DNA of 64,000 nucleotides. Source: Zymoseptoria tritici IPO323. Lineage: Eukaryota; Ascomycota; Dothideomycetes; Mycosphaerellales; Mycosphaerellaceae. Numbering within the stretch: position 1 is the first letter of the stretch; every line of letters starts with the position of its first letter. The notes beneath the pieces were generated by a model that did not search any database, was not told the origin of the DNA, and worked only from the letters and a program-made list of their open reading frames with translations. Of this stretch, positions 19,002-29,728 are shown one piece after another. Where the stretch lies: NCBI RefSeq assembly GCF_000219625.1, contig NC_018215.1:496001-560000 (forward strand). Direction: 5' to 3'. The position numbers and the translations under genes are program-made.

Positions 19002-19332
19002 GATTCGCTACGGCACACCGTACGCTAGTAGACGTGCCTGGACGTTGCTGCAGCTAGGCGATAGTCAAACGGCTCACGAGCTCGAGCCGCTCCACTTCTG
19101 CCCTCCGTGGTCCCGCTCACACTGTACTGCACGACTTGCCCCTCATCGGCTTGGTGTGTGCAGTTCGCGCAGGAGAACGAAGGCCTGTCCTGTTCCTGAC
19201 TTTAGCCGTGACTGTGGAGAGCTTCGGACGGTGATGAGCCGATTCGAGTAGTAAGGTAGCTGCTGGATGCTGAACATGTACGTCCTTCTTTGTCCGCGTC
19301 TTTCTTGCTCTCGAAGGCCTTTAATTGTTGCA
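19002..19332. other. Shared divergent promoter region
   Basis: 331 bp between the starts of the thioredoxin gene (-) and the DUF2264 gene (+); no gene inside. A bidirectional promoter is implied by position only. Confidence 0.5.
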
Positions 19333-21337
19333 ATGGCGCATATCACCGAGTCAAACCAGCCGTTTCTTCCTCATCCATTCTCTCGAAACCCATTGAAGAC
19401 TAGAGAAGATGCTGTCAGTGCTTGTGCCTCGCTGCTGGACCCACTCGAACACGGTTTCTCTGAGAAATGTGCCTTTGTCAGGGTTGGAGGAACGGGCACT
19501 CGGTGTAAGTTCCTCGAGCATGTGGTCAACGCGGCTTGACTGATCCCTTGAAGTCGACGAAGCAGCAGCTCAGATCGAAGGCTATGCCCGTCCTCTCTGG
19601 GGTCTGGCCGCCCTCCTCGCCGGCAATTCCACCTACAAGAACACGCATCTCTTCGTGAAAGGCATGATTGCAGGTACAGACCCCAACAGTCCAGAGTTCT
19701 GGGGCAACATGCAAGATATGGATCAACGCATGGTCGAATCATGCCCGATCGGATTCTGTCTCGCAGTGGCAGGCAAAGACTTTTGGGATCCTCTGACGGA
19801 ACAGCAGAAGGCGAATGTGGCAGCTTGGATTGGCTCAATGAATGACAAGGAGATGCCGAACACGAATTGGCTCTGGTTCCGGGTCTTTGCGAATTTAGGA
19901 CTCAAAGCGAATGGAGCTCCTTACTCCCACGCGAGGATCGAAGCCGATATGGATCATCTCGATACATTCCATCGTGGTGGCGGCTGGTCGAATGACGGTC
20001 CTGAGGGGTACACGCAGATGGACTATTACTCCGGCTCGTTTGCGATACAATACCTTCAGCTTCTCTACTCGAGGCTTGCGAACAGCTTCGATCCAGTACG
20101 TGCCGAAGAGTATCGTAGCCGTGCGAAGAGCTTTGCGCTCGACTTCATCCACTATCAGGATCCAAATGGCCATTCCATCCCTTTCGGCCGCAGTCTGACC
20201 TATCGATTTGCGACCATCGCTTTCTGGTCCGCCTTTGCATTCGCCGATGTCGAACCTCCAGCTCCTCTGACGTGGGGGATCATCAAAGGTCTGTTCCTGC
20301 GCAATCTACGCTGGTGGAGTCAGCATCCGCATATCTTCCAACCGAACGGTATGCTCAACATCGGATACACCTATCCGAATTACTACCTTGCCGAGAACTA
20401 CAACTCTCCAGGTTCGCCATACTGGTGTATGCTTTCCTTCGCAGCGTTGGCACTACCAGCCACTCACCCATTCTGGTCCAGCGAGGAGGAGCCTCATCCT
20501 TTCACGCAGGTGCCCAGTCCTCTACCAGCGATCAAAGCTCTCACACATCCGAAACATATCATGGTTCACAAAGGAGGGCATACCTTCCTCCTCTCAAGCG
20601 GACAGAAATGCCACTATCCTCTCAAAGCGACGCATGCAAAGTATGGCCACTTCGCATACTCTGCATCGTTCGGATACTCTGTCCCAACGGGCAACTATAC
20701 CCTAGAGCAGCACGTTCCCGAGTCAGCTCTAGCTTTGAGTGATGATGACGGAGAGATATGGAAGATGCGCCGAGAAGTTGAAGACGCTCAATTCCTGGAG
20801 CATGATGGCCTGCCGGTGTTGTATTCAACCATGCATCCGTGGCCAGACGTCGAGGTGAAGACGTGGCTGATTCCTCCTCGAGATGAGACTCCCAGTTGGC
20901 ATGTGCGAGTGCACTGCGTGACCACTGGGAGGGAGTTGCAGTCGGCGGAAGGTGGTTTCGCAATCTTCGGTACCAGGCACGTTGATGGCCGTGCCTTGGA
21001 AGCGCTTTCGAGTACATCGCCGCAGGAAGGCACGTCAATCTCTAGCAGCGGTGCACTAGTCGTATCCAAAGCTGGAGCTTCTGGAGTCGCGGAGCTAGGC
21101 CACGAGAGCGGACGCAGTGGAGGTTTCTGCCAAGTCGACGCGAACAGCAATCTCATGCATCCCAGAACAGTCCTGCCCACGATGTATCAGGATTTGAAGG
21201 CTGGCTCGACAACATGGTTTGTCACTGGGGTCTTTGCGGTACCGTCGGAGGGCGAGCGTTGGGAGACGAGATGGAAGGAAGGCTGGGAGAAGCGGCCAGA
21301 AGTACCGGAATGGGTGAAACGGATGTTGGAAGACTGA
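19333..21337 (+). CDS. DUF2264 family protein
   Basis: Two exons, 19333-19504 and 19554-21337 (49-bp intron, GTAAGT donor), give 651 residues. The N-terminus has the family hallmark: [20 protein letters not shown], then a Gly-rich turn spanning the splice site, then [16 protein letters not shown]. Family knowledge: DUF2264 proteins occur in bacteria and fungi, have an alpha/alpha-barrel-like N-terminal part resembling polysaccharide-active enzymes, and have no settled activity. There is no signal peptide, so it is probably cytosolic. Internal Trp/Tyr-rich segments ([20 protein letters not shown]) fit carbohydrate binding (inference). The splice was chosen because it restores the conserved GTGTR-F-DEAA reading. 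Confidence 0.9.
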
Positions 21338-21791
21338 TGATGGTCTTGTGAGCAGTGTATAGGTCGCGGAACTCAGGTTGTCGTTGTCGATGCCGTGAAT
21401 TTTGTAGGAACGCGATTGACGCCTGAGGCTCACGCTGCTTAAGACTCTCAACATGACAACGCCCCCTCGGCATCGTCTACTTGCTTCAAATATCGTCCCG
21501 GCAGATCGCATCTTCCGCCAATGTCGATCGAGTGATGTGGGATCAATGATTGGAAGCGACGTCAGCTAGCGGTCAATAGCCTTCCGAAGAGGCTGGGAGA
21601 AAGCTGGAGAGCTCCTTTCGCCTCTCGAGTGCTGCTGTCAGAGACAACAACATTGCGCCTGAGCGGATATACAGGTGGAAGCCCTTGTTGAGCTCCTACC
21701 CGTCCGAAACTGTGTCCTCGAGCCGCCGCGATCACTGTCAGACTTCGACTCGGACGAATCGCTTCGCGTACCCACCGCGATTACCGCAGCC
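21338..21791. other. Intergenic region
   Basis: Lies between two same-strand genes. The frame of the next gene is open further upstream to about 21675 but has no ATG there. Nothing else seen. Confidence 0.45.
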
Positions 21792-22740
21792 ATGGTCGCG
21801 ACACGAAATCACCCCACAGACTTTCCTGAGCCTCCAGCTCCGACCGAATCGCCCGTCAAAGCTTCGCCAACCAAGCGAACGACGCGAACGTCTACCGCCA
21901 GCGCAGCGGCATCGGATTCACCTACACCGACAAGAGTTGGACGATCGACTGCAACCAAGCGAAGCTCGGAATGGTCGCATACACCTAGCAATCTGGCCCT
22001 GATATGGCTCGCTGTCAGTCTACCGCTCGTGATATGGGATATGGGATATGTGCTGCTGCGACCGTATTCTATGCCTGGAGGAAGTCTGCATAAGCCACTT
22101 TGGACACCGTATGAGCTTTATGGGCGTGTGGACTACGTGTACGGTCAGTTGGTAAGTTCTCAAGGGCTGAGCCAGGTCTCGATTGTCATCGATGCCTCTT
22201 TTCCGAGCTTTTCTAACGCCTATGTCCCTTGGTTTCTAGGCATGGGATCAGAAGTCGGGCTGGACCGCTGCGCAGTCGTACTTTAACTTGATGGAAACTC
22301 TCGCCTACTTGGGATACCTGGCGCTGGTCTACAAGTTTGGAGAGCAGGATTCAATCCAAGGCCGTGGAGCGCCGGACAAAGAGTCAATGGGCATCTTTAG
22401 CGAGCTCAGCGAGAGCAGGACATTGACCGGACGTGTTGCCATCTACGCCGTGCTGCTTGGTTACAGCACGACTTTCCTCACCTTCGCAAAGACCATTCTT
22501 TATTGTAAGTTCGATTTTTCTTCAGCAGGACCAGCACAAGCTGACTTGTCGAAAGGGTTGATCGAGGCCTGCTCGGGATTTGCCAATATTGGTCACAACG
22601 ACTGGTCGACGCTCTTCTTTTTATGGATCGTTCCCAATGGCGCTTGGATCATCTTTCCTCTCTACTTGTCGTATGTCTTCGGTCAGGAAATCATTCAGGG
22701 CCTGGAGATGGCAAGCGGAGAAAGCAAGAAAGTCAGGTAG
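21792..22740 (+). CDS. Small polytopic membrane protein, EXPERA/EBP-like topology
   Basis: Three exons, 21792-22151, 22240-22504, 22556-22740 (introns 88 and 51 bp), give 269 residues. A ~70-residue Ser/Thr/Pro-rich cytosolic head is followed by about four hydrophobic spans: LALIWLAVSLPLVIWDMGYV, YLGYLALVY, AIYAVLLGYSTTFLTFAKTI, and LFFLWIVPNGAWIIFPLYLS. The arrangement of aromatic and acidic residues in the spans (IWDMGYVLLRP, FLWIVPNGAWI) resembles fungal relatives of the emopamil-binding/EXPERA group, but I cannot confirm the family. The 51-bp second intron is a multiple of three without a stop, so its retention would give a protein 17 residues longer. First in-frame ATG used. Confidence 0.75.
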
Positions 22741-22968
22741 TCGACAAGTTGCATGCTGTTTTATATAACCAGAATGATCTCAGTCGACTGTCTTCGTGTT
22801 ATATAGATCGATAATGTAGTCCATTGACACGCTCCGTGAACCTTGTTTTTGTTCCCCACTTCAGAACCACGCCAATTGACCTCGCCTTTCAAACTTCTTG
22901 CGACACAACTTGCACCGCACTATGGAAAGCTCACGAAATGAACGCATCTCGCTCAGCGCCCTAGAGCG

Positions 22969-24462
22969 ATGAAAATCTTCGATGCGGCGACCTGGCCAAA
23001 GTCATTGACAAGGACTATCCGTGTGCTACTCTGCGGAGCGGTCTTCTCCGGGGTCTACTCCGCCATTGCCTTACATCGCGCGGATAGCGGGCTTCAGAGA
23101 GTCGAGCTGAATGTAGCACATGGTCTGGACGACAATACTTTGCCTTCGTCAGACTGGAGACCGCCGAGACCTGATTGCGGCGTACATAAAGACCCAGGCA
23201 ACATTTCCATCATTGTCAAGACCGGAGCCACCGTAATCAGCGAAAGACTTCCGACACTCCTGCTGACTTCTCTACGCTGCGTTGATAATCCTCTCATCTT
23301 CTCTGATCTGGAGCAGGAATTCGGAGGCCATCATGTCTACGACGTACTGTCAAACTTCAGCCGCAAAGAGGGGAACGCCGACTTCGATCTGTACCGCACT
23401 CAACAGGAGTACGCTGCCAACGGGAGACAAGTCGACCTACCAAATCTACGAGAGCTGCCGATAGTATCCAATGACTGGCGTACGAAGGGCAAAAGCGCTG
23501 CCTGGTCGCTCGACAAGTACAAATTTCTTCACATGATCGACAAAGCGTGGGAGCTGCGGCCAGATCAAGATTGGTATCTCTTCCTTGAAGCAGATACTTT
23601 CATCAGCTGGGCCAATCTTCTGCGATGGCTGCCCTCACTCGATCCCCGCCGAAAGCTGTATCTCGGCAGTGCGGTGCGGATGTATGAAAGTCCTTACCTG
23701 CTCTACTTCGCAAATGGCGGCAGTGGTATGCTACTGTCTGGAGCTGCGGTTTCCGAGTTCGCCGCAGAAGGCGTTGCACAGAAATGGGACCGCCGAATCT
23801 CGGAGATGTGGTTCGGCGACTACGTTCTTGCCGCTGCATTGTACGAAGAGATGGGCCTCCAAGTGACCGATGCTAAACCAACGATGATCCATGACGAGCC
23901 GTCACTCATTGCCTTCCACTCTGACATGTGGTGTAAACCAGTGGTCGCTCTGCATCACTTGACTTCTGAGGAGCAGGATCATCTGTGGAAACTGGACCAA
24001 GCTCGAAACACGTCCGCGCTGCTATTCAGAGACGTATACAATATCGCCTATCCGCGAGGGCTGCCAAGCGTTGAAGCTCAATGGGACAATCTTGCCCAAG
24101 ACAGCCAATACGCTGTCGACAGCATCACCGATGCACCGAAGAATGGAAGTCTCACAGTTGCGGACACCGACGCGCACCACAAAGCTTGTCAGCGGGCATG
24201 CCAGCGGAACGACAAGTGTCTGCAGTACGTGGTCCATACTCAGCTCAGACCACTTGAGGGCGAAAAAGGTCACAGCATTGAATGGAGTTGCCATCTGAGC
24301 AGGGCCTTCACGTTGGGCAGATCTAGACCGGCTGAGTCTGGTCCGGACGGCGTTGGCTCAGTGCAGTCGTGGATGAGTGGATGGATGAGTGAGCGCATCG
24401 CGGAGTGGAGTGAGCAGCATCAGGAATGTGCAGAAGGAGAGCTGGTGTGGCCGGCAATGTAG
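22969..24462 (+). CDS. GT31-like (Fringe-type) glycosyltransferase, type II membrane protein
   Basis: Intronless, 497 residues. A short cytoplasmic tail and a signal-anchor helix (about residues 17-35, TIRVLLCGAVFSGVYSAIAL) predict Golgi type II topology. The lumenal part contains a metal/nucleotide-sugar binding motif in WYLFLEADTFISW, an acidic-motif region of the DxD type. It then has the GGSGMLLSGAAVSEF block and MWFGDYVLAAALYEEMGL, both typical of fungal GT31/DUF604-related proteins. A C-terminal Cys-rich stretch (HHKACQRACQRNDKCLQYVV) resembles a PAN/apple fragment. The donor and acceptor sugars cannot be read from sequence. Confidence 0.85.
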   Translation: MKIFDAATWPKSLTRTIRVLLCGAVFSGVYSAIALHRADSGLQRVELNVAHGLDDNTLPSSDWRPPRPDCGVHKDPGNISIIVKTGATVISERLPTLLLTSLRCVDNPLIFSDLEQEFGGHHVYDVLSNFSRKEGNADFDLYRTQQEYAANGRQVDLPNLRELPIVSNDWRTKGKSAAWSLDKYKFLHMIDKAWELRPDQDWYLFLEADTFISWANLLRWLPSLDPRRKLYLGSAVRMYESPYLLYFANGGSGMLLSGAAVSEFAAEGVAQKWDRRISEMWFGDYVLAAALYEEMGLQVTDAKPTMIHDEPSLIAFHSDMWCKPVVALHHLTSEEQDHLWKLDQARNTSALLFRDVYNIAYPRGLPSVEAQWDNLAQDSQYAVDSITDAPKNGSLTVADTDAHHKACQRACQRNDKCLQYVVHTQLRPLEGEKGHSIEWSCHLSRAFTLGRSRPAESGPDGVGSVQSWMSGWMSERIAEWSEQHQECAEGELVWPAM

Positions 24463-24696
24463 GCTATTTGTGTAGTCGACCTATGGGCGAAGTTCTGTAA
24501 TTTATTGTACGGTTCTTTCAAAAAGGTTGAGGAACTGCTCGTGAACACGTGGAGAATCTGAGAGTTGTAGTCGAGCATGGAGGCAGTCCGCGAGGCGGGA
24601 GCGCCCACGTCCTTAGCGTCGTTCGTCTCCTGAGGCTTTTCGTGAGTGGCACGCCGCGCTTCAGGTTTTTCATCAACACCATCAATGCACGCAACG
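24463..24696. other. Intergenic region
   Basis: Short gap between the glycosyltransferase and the Cys6/RS gene; no feature recognised. Confidence 0.45.
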
Positions 24697-25962
24697 ATGG
24701 CTGTCGATACGAACGACCCAACGATTGAGCGATGCTTACCTTGTACCGAGAAAGGCAATTGGGCAGTATGCAGATCTCAAGTCCCAGTTAGAGGAAATTC
24801 ACTGACACTTCATCTTCCAAGTGTGACAAATCGACTGACCCCGACGCGAGATGCAACTTTTGCAAAATGAATCCAACGACAATGTGCCAGCGCACCAGAC
24901 AGACCATTGAATCGAGAGCTCAGACCAGAGACAAGGGTGTCCTTCCTGCAAAGACACCAAACAGCATGACCCCTCACACGTATAAACCGAAGCCTGCGTG
25001 GAATGGACCGAAAGTACGGAAAGGACAGAAAGGAAAGAACGGACAGCATGAAAAGAAGCAAGAAGACGAACAGACTGAACAACAAAGTGAGCTCGCTGAC
25101 CTTGATTAATGTATGATCGCTGACATATGAGAAAGCGGACCTTGCTGCGATGACAATACAGGCGATGACACTGCAGCTGCAGCTGCAGAATCAAGCCATG
25201 CTGGCGACGATTGCGACAAACGGCGCTGACCGCCAAGCTGACCGACGGAGGAGCCGCACTCCAGAATATCGCTCTCAGCGCCATCCACGGAGTCGAAGCC
25301 CCAGGCAAAGCTTCCAGCGCGAGCGCCGTGAATTTGACTCGTCGCATCGCGACCGTCGAGACGGCAGTGACCGTGTGGACGAGCGTGATTACCGCCGGAG
25401 AGAAGACTACGACTTTGATTATCACCGCGATACGAGCCGAATCGGAGACTCAGAGACCATGAATGGAGGCAATCGAGTAATTGAGCGCGTCGACCGCCGC
25501 GGCCGAGAATACGACTTTGAATACCACGTGGACCATGACCGAGGGAGAACAGCCGGAACCAGGCACGAAGATAGTGTGGAAGAGCGCAGTAGGTTTTCCG
25601 CAATGTTGTTCGAGTTCTTTCCTGCCGCTGATAATGGATAGCCCGTTCTGACTTATTATGGGCCCATCCTCCCCCTCAGGGCCGGGATGCAGCGCAAGGC
25701 TTTGACATTGGACGACTTGAGCAGCGCCGTGGTATGTGTCGCTCGATGTGACTCCAGTGTTTGTATTCGGCACTGACTTCGTCTAGATCGCGCGGGACCA
25801 GACACTCCAGACATGAGTAGATATAGCCAGACATCGAGAAATGAATATCGTCCCAATCGAGGACCTCATCGAGATTGGAATGAATATGAGTCTCCGCCGA
25901 GGAGGGACCGGAATGAGAGCAGGAGCAGACGAGAAGATTGCGGTGGGAGGCGCGGTGGATGA
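24697..25962 (+). CDS. Five-exon Cys6-cluster protein with RS/RD-rich tail, unknown
   Basis: Proposed exons 24697-24765, 24822-25086, 25136-25588, 25693-25731, 25787-25962 (introns 56, 49, 104, 55 bp) join in frame into 333 residues. Splicing exon 1 to 2 creates a cysteine array C-x2-C-x7-C-x9-C-x2-C-x7-C within RCLPCTEKGNWAC...MCQ, close to the fungal Zn2Cys6 spacing. The middle is Lys/Gln-rich, then a short Gln-rich helix (MTLQLQLQNQAMLATI). The rest is rich in Arg, Ser, Asp and Tyr (SPRQSFQRERREF, DYDFDYHRD, SRSRREDCGGRRGG), resembling splicing or RNA-associated tails. The exon 3 to 4 junction (acceptor GGGATGCAG) is the least certain. I do not recognise the family; zinc and nucleic-acid binding are inferences. 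Confidence 0.62.
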
Positions 25963-25991
25963 GATCAGAGCATGCCTCAGAATGACAAGAC

Positions 25992-26231
25992 GTGACCATA
26001 CCTTTGGGCTGGCGTCGACACATCAGTGACCATCCCATTGGGGTGGCATCGATCATTTTGAGTGACCATACCCTCGAGTTGGCATTCATCTCTGCGTGAC
26101 CATGCCATTGGGCTGGCATTGACCTCTGCATGTCCAGGTCTTCCGTCTGGCACGCACCTTTGGGTGACCACGCCTTCAGGCCGGTATGCATATCTGCTTG
26201 ACCATGTCCGCGGACTGGCATTCAGCCTGGA
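25992..26231 (+). repeat. Seven-copy degenerate 34-bp minisatellite
   Basis: Units start at 25992, 26026, 26062, 26096, 26130, 26164 and 26198; spacing is 34 bp except one of 36. Each unit opens with GTGACCAT or a close variant, and most contain GGGCTGGCAT followed by a pyrimidine-rich end near TCTGC. Copies differ at many positions and there are no unique spacers. It begins 30 bp after the stop codon of the preceding gene, so it may lie in its 3' UTR. Confidence 0.85.
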
Positions 26232-27521
26232 CATACAGAAGATGAATTGAACGTCGTGTGTTCCTGTTCAGACCTCTTCTCTGCTCCGCCTTTACGTGAA
26301 ATCGTCTTGCGACCTCCCGTCATCTTTTTCGATTGGTCTTCCCGCGCTACTTCTGCCGTGCGTGCTTGCCCCCCATGTTCTCATCCCCCTTGGATCGATT
26401 TCTTGCTGAGCGTGAGTCGCGCCTAACTTTGTGCGTACCTCCATGGCTCCACTCAAACCGCACCACGCGACTTGGACTCCAGACGCTCGGTCGGTATGGT
26501 GTGAGCTCGAAGGACGAAAGTTTTGTCGTCACTTTCGTCCCTCTCGAAGATACACACCCTTCTCGAGATATATCTCCGCTCTCTGGCACAGACTGCACAG
26601 TCCAAGCCCACGAAGTCAGACACATGCGGTGTAGTTAGAGCGGGATCACGGAGGTAGTAGATTCCAGACAAATTCCGGAGGACTAAAATTATTGCGTCAG
26701 CGACGCCAGTGCTACGACTCGTAAAGTTTAAAAGAGCGGTCGGACCACGTCGGTGTAAAGGTCGATTGGCAAGATACTAGTTAGTCGTGCAGGTATTCTA
26801 ATGCAGCAGAAGCCACAAGTTAGCTATCTAGGTGACTCAGCAGGAACTGTCGAACAACTGTACATTCGGCGAAGCAAGATATGCTGGTTAGTCGTGCAGG
26901 CGCAGGCCAGGAGTCGTGCGGACAAGGTAGCAAAACGTATCAGATAGCCGTTCAAGGCAAGATAGTTTAAGGACAGTAGTCGGTCTCTATACACGTTGGA
27001 TGTACAGTTTCCCATCAGCGAACTCCGCAAGATGGCCGACTAGAAGGCCAGCAGTTGATACAGATAACCCCAGAACAACTTGTCGGACGACCACGATCAG
27101 CAGCCGGAACACGATGAGCTCTTTGTTGAACTTTACCGCCTGCACCTCGTTGCACATGTGGCTGTCTGTCTCTATCACCATGCTGCTCTCATCGCGGCTC
27201 GAAACACGGTCTGGTCTAGCAGATACGACACCTTCTCCGTGTTTCCATCACCATGCTCCAACACCAGCTTTTTGATCCCCATGTGCTGATCCTTCCCTCT
27301 CACCTGTCATTTCGTCCTTCCTAGATTACAAGTATAAACCTCTGCATGCTGTTCCGCAGAAGAAACATGCTGTGGCACCACAGCAACACCGATGAAACGC
27401 CGAAATCGCTATGCTCGCAGCAGCCGCACCGTTATGACACAGATCAGACACATGAGCAGAACTTGTATTCCTCAAAAGAGGGTGCGCCTCCTCCAGGGCC
27501 GCATCCTCATTCTACAACGCC
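26232..27521. other. Long gene-poor stretch, possible old relic
   Basis: About 1.3 kb without a supportable gene. The phrase TTAGTCGTGCAGG occurs twice (near 26783 and 26900) in otherwise different surroundings, and the part at 26640-27020 is more AT-rich than the neighbouring genes, as in decayed transposon sequence. A short frame near 27320-27395 (YKYKPLHAVPQKKHAVAPQ) follows a good splice acceptor (CCTTCCTAG) and might be an orphan terminal exon. Not assigned. Confidence 0.4.
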
Positions 27522-29728
27522 TCACTGCCGACGACTCCCTCCAATCCAGCTTGTGACGCCTCCCTCTGGATGAGGTGCCTTCACCTTGCCGAAGCCCAGG
27601 TCCAGATCATTGATGATCTTAAGCGCATTCCGACAGCGGAGATGAGGGAGTGGTGCCTGTGCTTCTTGCAATCCGGTGACCGGTTCAAGGCTTCCGCGCG
27701 GCGTAAGTCCTTGCTCGTGCTCATCGTGCTCACCCGGAAGAGGGAGCAGCCCTTGGAGCAGCTCGTATCCTGCCAGTGTGAAGCCGAATTGAGGCGATGA
27801 CCGCACAATGCGAGCTGGGCCTCCCTTGAAGAACGCCTTGAAGCCCTCCTCCTTGAACACTTTTGACGCGCAATCCCGCAGACTGGTGTATGTGGTGTCG
27901 CCCTTTCTCGCCTCGACTTGTAGACGAGTCTTGATGACGTCGCAGGGTGTGGTGAGGTAGGCGGCGGGCATACCGGCGATGGCACCGGCGGAGAGGAGCT
28001 GGAGAATACCGAGCTTCTTGGTTGGAGACTCGCCGAACATGTCGCGCTTGAGATGGTTGTAGGTCGGGAAGTAGATGGCGGAGAAGGGAACGTCGCGGAG
28101 GAGACAGGCGGAGACACCCTTGTAGAGACCAGTGAGACCAAGATTGCGCACGATCCAGAGGGCAGTCCGCTTCTTAAGCTGCTCACCCTCTCGAGCGGCG
28201 GCTCGAATGGCTTCACCCTGTACCTGTAGTCGAATCTTGACAATCTCGAGAGGGTTGGTAAAGATCACTTGGGCGGCACCAGCGGATCCTCCAGCCATGA
28301 TTTCGGCCCAGACCTTGATTGAGCCGGTGCTTTGATCAGTGAATTTGCCGCGAACGAGGTCGTTGACGGTCAGCTTGATGGCCTTTTCGGGAGCGACACC
28401 AATGAGCTGTGGAAGGACGCCAGAGTACAACCCACGAATGCCCTCGTTGCGGAAGACTTTGCCGAAACAGTCGAAGCTGTTCTTGTAAAGGAGTTGACCG
28501 ACCGACGCGGCACGCTGATTCTGCATGCGGGTTTTGACCAGATCGATAGGGTATACCATGAACGCACCAAAGGCTCCAGCGATCGAACCCAGCGCGAAGT
28601 GATGCGCTGATACTAGGAGACTGTGAAGGAAACCTTCGGTCTTGGCCATAGCTTTTGTGCCAACGTCGGCTATGTCATTCAGGCCGTCTTGCAATCCATC
28701 TCTTGAAGCATGCCAGCTGGCATCGAGTACACGCGCGAAATCTTCCACACCGAGGCGTCCGGAAGGTTGATCCAGCGAAGCAAAGTGGAAGAGGATGTCG
28801 GCCTCCATCGGGGTGAAGAGGGAGAAGCGAGTGATGCGCGAGGCTTCGTTGAGGAAATCCACTCGAGTTATCTTGCCATCGGATGACTTCTTGATGGCAT
28901 TGTGAATCACGAGCTCGAACAGATCCATCTCGCGAATGACATTCTGAAAGGCTCTAACATTCGCGTACGATATCCGCGAGCCGGGACTGATGTTGCAGAG
29001 AGTTGGCAGGTTCTCCAGAAGATGATCCGACAGTTTGTGGGCAGCCGTCTCCATGATGATACGCTGGAAGTCCTCCGGCTCAATGTATCCATCCCCATTC
29101 TTGTCAAAGTGCAAGAAAGCCTGTCTGACACGTTCTCCCTGCAGACCACGCAACATCTGCGCGAATTGCGGATAGGTCATTGAATGACGATGGCGCTTCC
29201 CCCCCAGGTACAACTTTGCCCAGTCGCTATCCCAATTGAACGGCACGGTATCACTCGTCTTGTTCTGCGCGTAGACATCTTTGAAGGTGTTGAAGTCGAC
29301 AAGACCAGAGCTCGGATCGGCGAAGAGGCGGAAGGCGATTTCGTACTCGGCATCGGGTTTGGCGAGGAGATTGTTAAAGACCGACCAATCCTGTAGCGTC
29401 ACGCGGTTCTTGTTGGCTCTGTCGGCGATTTGAAACAGAATGGCATATTGGTGTCGCTTGATCTTGTGCTGTAGGGAGTTGGTCAGTCAGGTTGAAGCTG
29501 CATCCCCTTGGCCTCCGAGCTTCATACGTAGTCTTCGCCTTCCGGTGCGACAGCATCGACGAATTCCTTCTCGGTCATGTAGTAATCGCCCGACTCCTCA
29601 TCCTTGACAGCATATCTCATGAAATCCGCGCGTGTCGCATTGGAGAGTTGCGGGTCGACGTCCGTGCCCAGCAGACTCTCCTTCACGACATCCTTGGCCT
29701 TTTCCATCTTTTCCGAGACCTGCTCCAT
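27522..29728 (-). CDS. AGC1: Mitochondrial aspartate/glutamate carrier with EF-hands
   Basis: Exchanges mitochondrial aspartate for cytosolic glutamate plus a proton across the inner membrane, supporting the malate-aspartate shuttle. Two exons on the minus strand, 29728-29528 and 29468-27522 (59-bp intron, GTATGA donor), give 715 residues. The N-terminal ~330 residues hold EF-hand-type segments, the clearest being FDKNGDGYIEPEDF; this half senses Ca2+ from the intermembrane space. Three solute-carrier repeats follow with the Px[DE]xx[KR] signatures YPIDLVKTRMQ, NPLEIVKIRLQ and TPCDVIKTRLQ. Length and layout match fungal citrin/aralar relatives. Start chosen at MEQVSEKMEKAKDVVKESLL; further upstream the frame is not protein-like. 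A ~50-residue tail follows the last repeat. Confidence 0.95.

Noticed and set aside
25992..26231. CRISPR-like array
   Set aside because: Units are contiguous and degenerate with no unique spacers, and the genome is fungal.
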